Source: Candidatus Obscuribacterales bacterium
Lineage (GTDB): Bacteria > Cyanobacteriota > Vampirovibrionia > Obscuribacterales > Obscuribacteraceae
Assembly (NCBI GenBank): GCA_020050835.1
Contig: JAGVKB010000071.1
Coordinates: 1-55,462, forward strand
Reading direction: 5' to 3'
DNA length: 55,462 nt
The notes under the pieces are model-generated. The model was not told the origin of the DNA. It did no database searches and saw nothing but the letters and a program-made list of their open reading frames with translations. The position numbers and the translations under genes are program-made. The stretch's first letter is position 1; each line of letters opens with the position of its first letter. Shown here piece after piece: positions 50,344-55,462 of this stretch.

Positions 50344-50878
50344 GACACTCTCCTTAGAAGGACTGGCAGAACACAACAATGTGTTCAGTGTCAGTCGTGT
50401 GGAAATGTTGAAGGACGCAACTTCTGTCTGGCTCCAAGTTCGGACTTGCTTGTCGTTGTTCGCAGTGTCCGTGTCTCAGTTCAGCCACGCGAGGCAGACC
50501 GGCCACTCACCTCCTTCCATTGAAGGCGGGCAGTTGAGCTGTTTTTTGATTCTTGGGCTCGTCTGGTTCTTGAATCTGCTCCCGAGCGACCAAATGTTCT
50601 AGTTGATGAGTAACACCATAACTGGTGCCGCATCTTTCGCGCAAGGATGCAAGTCGGCACTATTTGCGATTTGAGAAATCGCTCCCAGACATCTTCGCGA
50701 GTGCAGGATTGGACTTTGCTGATTCGGGGGGCTAAATCTGGGGTGGGTTGATGGTGCATCCGCTGGCTGAGCGTCGCTACGTGGAACCATCACGCAACTG
50801 GTACTATCTGCTGCAGCGTAGCCATGCTTCGTATTTTACACCGGCTTTCCGAGCAGGCGAACGGGCCGCGCATGTGGC

Positions 50879-50933
50879 GCTCACAAGTTGCTCACTAACT
50901 GCTCACCTAATGGTCACTTGCTGACGGTACGCT
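50879..50933 (+). promoter_or_regulatory. Four 11-bp direct repeats (GCTCAC) and a -10: OmpR/PhoB-type operator
   Basis: GCTCAC at 50879, 50890 and 50901 and GGTCAC at 50912 are spaced exactly 11, 11 and 11 bp. Ten bases after the last TCAC is TACGCT (50928-50933), a weak -10; the ATG at 51003 follows about 70 bp on. Tandem 11-bp direct repeats in place of a -35 are the hallmark of OmpR/PhoB-family activators, two dimers here. The unit is close to the GTTCACC unit of actinobacterial PhoP boxes. No other gene or structure was seen in the 660-bp gap 50344-51002. Confidence 0.65.
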
Positions 50934-51002
50934 CGATAACGTACTAGGTTCAACAAATTCCGACGCTGAAAATTGACCAGTGTCTGAGAGGAGAGACTTG
51001 CA

Positions 51003-53198
51003 ATGGAAGGTGCGCATTTTAAGCAGGGAAGAGACACCGCTCAGTTTGGCATGCCAGAAGGTAACGCATATATGAATGCGGGTAATCTGGATGCTTATGC
51101 AACTAGGCGCGGAGCTATCCATGATCGGTCGGCGGTGGGAAATCCTGGATTCGGAATTTTGCCGGACGTTAACATTGATTTGGGTCGCAGGCAGATCCAG
51201 GTGGGTCTCAACGGGCAGAGGGTGTTGCGACCGGTTGAGCAGTTTATTGGGCGGGAGCCAGGATGTTATGGAGCAGATACCCAACACTTGGATATGCGCT
51301 GGCGCAGTCCACAGTTTCTCGTGAGAATTCCACCCAGAGATGGTCATGTTCACGCGGTTCCAAGAGAACAACCAGAGTTACAGAGAAATCGGGACGGCTC
51401 TGAAGTAACTACCCTTAAAGGCGCTATTGTTAAGGTCAAGGATAGAGTTGGCAATGTCACCGAATTTCGCGGCTTTGACAAAGATGGCAATCCCAATGAG
51501 CTGAGTCGGACGAATCAGCGCACCGGTCAAACAGAACTCTGGCAAAAGGACGAGCGTGGTGCCTGGCGTCAGTTCGTGCATGATAATCGAACACGGGGAC
51601 TGATCGATACTGGACGATTCTTTGTCGGCTCTGTACGTGCAGATCGTGATGGCAACGTAACGTACACTGGCGAGGGTGGTAAGTACGAAGTGAAGCACAA
51701 GAGCGATGGCGCGCGTGTGTTCAGTGAGCCTGATAGGAGTGGTACTCAGCAGATTCGGCAAGTGGTGCGCACCAATGGTATTGTCTTGGATATTAGTCAC
51801 AATCCGACTGGTGAAATCTCCGAGTTTAGAAATACAAACTCCAGAAATGGGCAGGTGGATTCCTGGTCAAGAGGTGCTGACGGGCAGTGGCATCAGAAGG
51901 ACTCAACTGGTCGGCCGACAGGCCGAAGCTGGAATGGCGTCGTATCAATTGATGAGCATGGCAACTTTCGTGCCCAGACTACTGGATCTAATATGCGGAC
52001 TGTCTACAGGACAGACGGTAGCACTGGCAGTGAGTTCAGTCAGCCTGCTGAGAAGAGAATCGGCGGTAGATCTGAGTCAGCTCCAGCGCCGATGGATGGA
52101 GCGCCTAAGCGCCAGCCCCAACCTGTCCAGGAAAAGGCTGAGGGGCGCGGTGGTAGCGCGCAGGAAGTTGCTGTGCCACGTCCTGCCGTAGGCGTTGAGA
52201 GTAAAGAGGCAAAGAAGGAGTCTCCTAAGGGGACCGAAAAGGCTGCAGATAAGATTGATCCGAAGCAAGAATTGCTGAAGGCCGAAACCGGATCGACACT
52301 GCTCAAGGCGATTGAGCGGTTGGAGGCGGCTGCAGGCAAAGATCCAAAGGGCGAAGCCGCCGCACTCTTTACCGGACTCGTAGGCTTTTTGAAAGGCATC
52401 GGAACTGACCTCGCCAGCTTTAAACAGCTTTTGCGTGGAATGGGGGAAGAGCCATTGTCGCAGGATCTCAAGAATGCGGTTAGGGAAATTGGAAAGGGCG
52501 CTGACAAGTCCGACAGCCCAAAAGCCAGTGTTCGGCGGATTGAGAATGCAGATGGTTCGACGCTAGATGTCAACGCTGAAGGAAAGGTGATTGGCATCAA
52601 GAATGCCAATGGGAAGGAATTCAAGTTTGGTTATGGACCTAAAGGAGAGCTGGCTGAAGTCACCAGTCTCGACGAGCGCTGGACCAGGCAGCCGGATGGT
52701 ACCGGCTGGGTGAACAAGAAAGGAGCGGTATGGAAAGGAAAGATTGAAGTCGATAAAGACGGAAATCTCCAATTTACCGGTGAAGATAAGATCGCCATCC
52801 AACATCGATTGAACGGTGAGATTGCCGTTGCGTATCCCAATGGTGAACGGCTAACGAAACTCAAAGATGGTTACATGCTCAAGGAATATGCGGCTCCGGA
52901 TAAGTCAGCGGTGGCCATGGATACAAATGGTCGAGTGACTTACGTTACCGATGGTGGTCAACCTCCCAAGGAGCGCAAGTTCTTTTATAACAAGGACTCA
53001 GGTGAACTGGAAGCCATCATGGCGATTGACGGTCAAGTTTGGAGAAAGACCGGTCCTGGAATGTGGCAGTCCAATCGCCAAAAGCTTTTTAGAGGCGCAC
53101 TGTCGGTCGACAAAGACGGTTTGATCCACTATCTCCCAGCCGGTGGCAACCCGGTAGTTCTGAGGCGAGATGGAAAGCTGCAATCAAAAAGGAATTGA
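51003..53198 (+). CDS. Tryptophan/glycine-turn repeat protein (731 aa)
   Basis: ATG 51003 has AGGAGAG upstream. No signal peptide. Residues 1-130 are unremarkable. Four repeats of about 70-90 residues follow in two pairs (about 135-345 and 500-731), each with a short-range pattern ELWQKDERGAWRQ / DSWSRGADGQWHQ / TRQPDGTGWVNK / VWRKTGPGMWQS and a following G-x-(V/I/L)-x-(V/A)-D-x-DGN strand pair. The pairs are separated by a Lys/Glu/Ala-rich linker and a helical segment. The repeats resemble, in style, those of the giant protein near nt 15000-16100. No enzyme motif is seen. Together with the promoter, it may belong to the same regulon as other large proteins here. Function unknown. Confidence 0.85.
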   Translation: MEGAHFKQGRDTAQFGMPEGNAYMNAGNLDAYATRRGAIHDRSAVGNPGFGILPDVNIDLGRRQIQVGLNGQRVLRPVEQFIGREPGCYGADTQHLDMRWRSPQFLVRIPPRDGHVHAVPREQPELQRNRDGSEVTTLKGAIVKVKDRVGNVTEFRGFDKDGNPNELSRTNQRTGQTELWQKDERGAWRQFVHDNRTRGLIDTGRFFVGSVRADRDGNVTYTGEGGKYEVKHKSDGARVFSEPDRSGTQQIRQVVRTNGIVLDISHNPTGEISEFRNTNSRNGQVDSWSRGADGQWHQKDSTGRPTGRSWNGVVSIDEHGNFRAQTTGSNMRTVYRTDGSTGSEFSQPAEKRIGGRSESAPAPMDGAPKRQPQPVQEKAEGRGGSAQEVAVPRPAVGVESKEAKKESPKGTEKAADKIDPKQELLKAETGSTLLKAIERLEAAAGKDPKGEAAALFTGLVGFLKGIGTDLASFKQLLRGMGEEPLSQDLKNAVREIGKGADKSDSPKASVRRIENADGSTLDVNAEGKVIGIKNANGKEFKFGYGPKGELAEVTSLDERWTRQPDGTGWVNKKGAVWKGKIEVDKDGNLQFTGEDKIAIQHRLNGEIAVAYPNGERLTKLKDGYMLKEYAAPDKSAVAMDTNGRVTYVTDGGQPPKERKFFYNKDSGELEAIMAIDGQVWRKTGPGMWQSNRQKLFRGALSVDKDGLIHYLPAGGNPVVLRRDGKLQSKRN

Positions 53199-53340
53199 TA
53201 ATGGTAATTTCATGGCGACTGTCACACTGACGGGAAAGAGTCTTGAGGACCAAATTTGAGCTATTTCCGAAGCGTTAACTTGGATAACCTGACGTCAGAA
53301 AAGCTTGCCTGTATCGTAAGACCTGATTCGCGGACTGATT

Positions 53341-53396
53341 AAAGCACCAAAAAGGACGAAAAAAGGCCAAAAAAGATAAGAAAACAGTAGAAAAAA
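53341..53396. other. Phased A-tracts (probable intrinsically bent DNA)
   Basis: Five A-runs of 4-6 bases begin at 53349, 53359, 53369, 53381 and 53391, that is 10, 10, 12 and 10 bp apart, close to the helical repeat. Such phasing is known to bend DNA strongly. It sits in the 306-bp gap between convergent genes, right beside a bidirectional terminator. As T-runs on the minus strand it may also assist termination. Confidence 0.6.
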
Positions 53397-53401
53397 TGGC
53401 G

Positions 53402-53440
53402 AAATAGGAGCGGAAAGGACCTGTCTTTCCGCTCCTATTT
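53402..53440. terminator. Bidirectional terminator, 16-bp perfect hairpin
   Basis: AAATAGGAGCGGAAAG (53402-53417) pairs perfectly with CTTTCCGCTCCTATTT (53425-53440) around a 7-nt loop. The plus side continues CTTTG. The minus side runs into T-rich sequence. It lies between the convergent genes at 51003 (+) and 54440 (-), so it can end both transcripts. Confidence 0.8.
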
Positions 53441-53504
53441 CTTTGCCGCTGGAGTCTATTGGCTCAGCTCCAAGCAAGGCGACGGAGAGCTCCGGACTCC
53501 GTCA

Positions 53505-54440
53505 TCAGCCGAAGGCGATCAGAGAGACTATCACCCCGTTGTTGACGGCGTGCAGTGCTATCCCCGGTATCAGGCTTCCGGTCCGGCGGAACAGTTCGGC
53601 CAGCACCATGCCGCAGACGATCATCGAGGGCAGGCACCAGAGATACCTGGCATCGACAAAGGCGTTCAGCATGTGCACGCTTCCGAAGAGGACGGCGCTC
53701 AAAAAGATGGCGGCGCCGTCTGCCTTGAAAGCGCTGTTGCCGAGCATACGCGCGACCCATCCTCTCCGGAAAGCCGAACGCAGTGCGTTGAAAAGGAAGC
53801 CTCTGAAGATGATCTCCTCGAGCACCGGCGCCAGGACGACAGCGATCAAGGCGAGGGCCAGGAAGTTGAGCCCGTTTGCCTGGCGAAAAATCTGAGCGAC
53901 AAGGTCCACCGGCTCGGGCAGCACCTGAGAAAGCATGAGGTCCAGCCCGTACATGAGCAACAAGGCGATAAGCGCGTACCAGGTGGTCTCCCAGATGCGG
54001 CCTTGTAATCCTGAAAGGTTGAGACCGACGACCTTTCTCCAGTCGATGCCTTCATCGCGCATGCAGCGGAAGATGTACCAGAGCTCGAACAAGAAGCCGA
54101 GCACCGTAGACAAAACCATCATGCCGATGAAGAAGCTGAGCTTGACTTGTCCTCCGCCCGGCAAAGGCGAGTTGCCTTCGGCTTCGGTCAATTCGTCATT
54201 CCAGTAGAGCGGTCTGACCACCTCACTGAAGACAGGTACGCGGGCCACCTGCTCGATGATCACCGAGCCGAGCACGATGATGCACCAGGATAGCGAGAGG
54301 AAGAGTCCGGGAAAGATGAAGTAAAACTCGGCGCCGACGGCGACCTTCATCACTTTTCCGAGCGTCCAGGGAAATTCGCTGGTCAGTCGGATGGTCGGAT
54401 TGAACAGCGAAGACAGCACACTTCTGAGAGCCGTAAGCAT
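53505..54440 (-). CDS. CPBP-family intramembrane metalloprotease (311 aa)
   Basis: Start ATG 54440 follows CAGGAG; the longer start lacks an SD. There are about seven or eight membrane segments. The CPBP (CAAX protease/Abi) signature is complete: E208-E209-x-x-x-R213 in PVLEEIIFRGF, H256 in LFGSVHM, and H297-x-x-x-N301 in LHAVNNG. Family members are Rce1-like glutamate or metal-assisted proteases in the membrane; in bacteria some act in bacteriocin immunity or processing, but most have no known substrate. The gene lies 65 bp downstream of a coiled-coil membrane protein on the same strand and probably shares its transcript. It ends at a strong terminator. Confidence 0.9.
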   Translation of the reverse strand: MLTALRSVLSSLFNPTIRLTSEFPWTLGKVMKVAVGAEFYFIFPGLFLSLSWCIIVLGSVIIEQVARVPVFSEVVRPLYWNDELTEAEGNSPLPGGGQVKLSFFIGMMVLSTVLGFLFELWYIFRCMRDEGIDWRKVVGLNLSGLQGRIWETTWYALIALLLMYGLDLMLSQVLPEPVDLVAQIFRQANGLNFLALALIAVVLAPVLEEIIFRGFLFNALRSAFRRGWVARMLGNSAFKADGAAIFLSAVLFGSVHMLNAFVDARYLWCLPSMIVCGMVLAELFRRTGSLIPGIALHAVNNGVIVSLIAFG

Positions 54441-54505
54441 CGTTTTCTCCTGAAAGTAGGCAAGGCAATGCAACTCGGGCAACGTGCCCGAGCTGCTTAG
54501 TTACC

Positions 54506-55375
54506 TCAAGATCGCAGCTGTTCGAAGAGGGATAGCGCGTCTTGGTTCGCGGTTTCTGCTTCGGCGAGCACGGCGATGATGGAGACTTCACAGGGACGGA
54601 CCGCGCAAAGATGCGCATGAAGTTCTCGATACTTTTCGAAAATTCCCTGCGAGCGCTCCTTCACTTGTTGGAGCAGGGCTTTCACTGCCTCGTCTCGTCC
54701 TTGCAAAGCTTGATCCAGAGTTGCCCTTGCAGCCGAATCCAAGTCCGGATTCAACTTGAGTGCATCGACATTGTTCCGGAGCAAGTTGCGGCGTGCGTGA
54801 ACTTCTCTCAGATCGCCTATGGTTGATTGCAACGTTTTGACACCCTCTTCAAGTTGGCGGATTAGCTGGATACGCCTTTCGCGTTCGGACTCCGGGAGAC
54901 CGAGGAGTTCTTTCAGTGCGCTAATCTCGCGAACTTGGTCCTGGTTCAACCAGTTGATGGCACTGGCAAGACGCCGCCGGATGTGCCCGGCCGTCTGGTC
55001 GATAACTCTGACAACTTTGGGTGGAACAACGCTTGCGACGCTGGAGAAATGTCTCGAGAGCCCGGTTGTGAAGAGAGCGGGCACCAGGACGATAATACAG
55101 GCGAGGACGCCGAGCAGGAAGATCAATCCGGCAAACCATGGCAGGATTGCCGCTGCCAGCAAGGCCGACAGAATGCCGGTCAGGACTTCCTTCTGCCGGT
55201 GCTCTTCCGCTTCAGCACCACGTGCCTTTCCGGCTCGCGATCTTTCGATCAGCACGGCGATTGCGATGCCGCTCGGAACGATGAGGCAAGCGCTGACGGC
55301 GGAAACGCCGAGCAAAGAGGAGAGGATCTGAAGCAGCACAGGTCCGAAGTCGGCACAAACTTGCTCGTTGTACAT
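54506..55375 (-). CDS. Membrane protein with cytoplasmic coiled coil (289 aa)
   Basis: ATG 55375 follows AGAAAGGAAT. The N-terminal third contains three hydrophobic segments (LLGVSAVSACLIVPSGIAIAV, LTGILSALLAAAILPWFAGL, IFLLGVLACIIVLVPALF). The rest, about residues 120-289, is highly charged and helical (SERERRIQLIRQLEEGVKTL, DEAVKALLQQVKERS) and should form a coiled coil, ending with Cys-containing HLCAVRPCEVS. No family recognised. Cotranscription with the CPBP protease suggests a partner or substrate, which is inference only. The first 87 bp upstream to the window edge hold just the SD leader. Confidence 0.75.
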   Translation of the reverse strand: MYNEQVCADFGPVLLQILSSLLGVSAVSACLIVPSGIAIAVLIERSRAGKARGAEAEEHRQKEVLTGILSALLAAAILPWFAGLIFLLGVLACIIVLVPALFTTGLSRHFSSVASVVPPKVVRVIDQTAGHIRRRLASAINWLNQDQVREISALKELLGLPESERERRIQLIRQLEEGVKTLQSTIGDLREVHARRNLLRNNVDALKLNPDLDSAARATLDQALQGRDEAVKALLQQVKERSQGIFEKYRELHAHLCAVRPCEVSIIAVLAEAETANQDALSLFEQLRS

Positions 55376-55462
55376 TCTGGATTCCTTTCTATGGGTATTG
55401 CCAGTCCGGGTAGATCAGCAATCTCACAGGCTGACTTTTGTCAGCGCAGAAGGTGCGAGACG

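Overview
Organism. There is no rRNA, tRNA or universal marker gene here, so placement is inference. The very long modular proteins, the Shine-Dalgarno (SD) starts and the moderate base composition would fit a non-photosynthetic relative of cyanobacteria (Melainabacteria/Vampirovibrionia, Obscuribacter-like). This is a guess of modest confidence. I see no photosynthesis gene, phage structural gene, CRISPR array or replication origin.

Layout. (1) 1-9919: the tail of an Ala/Arg/Glu-rich protein, then three paralogues (1215-4031 +, 4108-7242 +, 7352-9919 -) that share a Gly-rich, partly hydrophobic N-terminal domain of about 300 residues but differ completely at the C-terminus. The minus-strand one carries a NADAR (YbiA-like) domain. 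The first two are joined by a 27-codon mini-ORF overlapping both neighbours as ATGA. (2) 10219-30962: one giant coding unit of about 20.7 kb, broken by a single -1 frame change near 18.8 kb. Its parts include Cys-bearing repeats, three long YD-like repeats, Asp-box repeats, an FHA-like domain, two HExxH zincin modules, a PRTase-like motif, two FHA domains and a kinase-like tail. (3) 31302-36542: two secreted proteins and a TPR / histidine kinase / TPR-lipoprotein operon. (4) 37126-40650: five visibly GC-richer genes, mostly of unknown function, each with its own SD and several followed by strong hairpins. (5) 41109-44859: a tiny membrane protein and a 1022-residue protein ending in a papain-like peptidase domain. 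(6) 45523-47433: a second GC-rich cluster (isochorismatase-like, TPR-like, unknown). (7) 47654-50343: an IS21-like transposase remnant, a dispersed 103-bp repeat, a PH-like membrane protein and a three-S1-domain protein. (8) 51003-55375: a WxxxxxGxW-repeat protein, a phased A-tract region with a bidirectional terminator, a CPBP protease and a coiled-coil membrane protein.

How it may work together. The large repeat proteins all lack a visible N-terminal signal peptide, and several end in enzyme-like domains (NADAR, papain-like peptidase, kinase-like). That is the architecture of delivered effectors or polymorphic toxins. Three of the large genes (1215, 44859 minus, 51003) share an upstream pattern: TCAC-containing 11-bp direct repeats whose last TCAC lies exactly 10 nt before a TANNNT hexamer. 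This resembles promoters activated by OmpR/PhoB-family response regulators and suggests a common regulon. This shared control, the split giant gene and the mini-ORF relay are the most unusual things seen.
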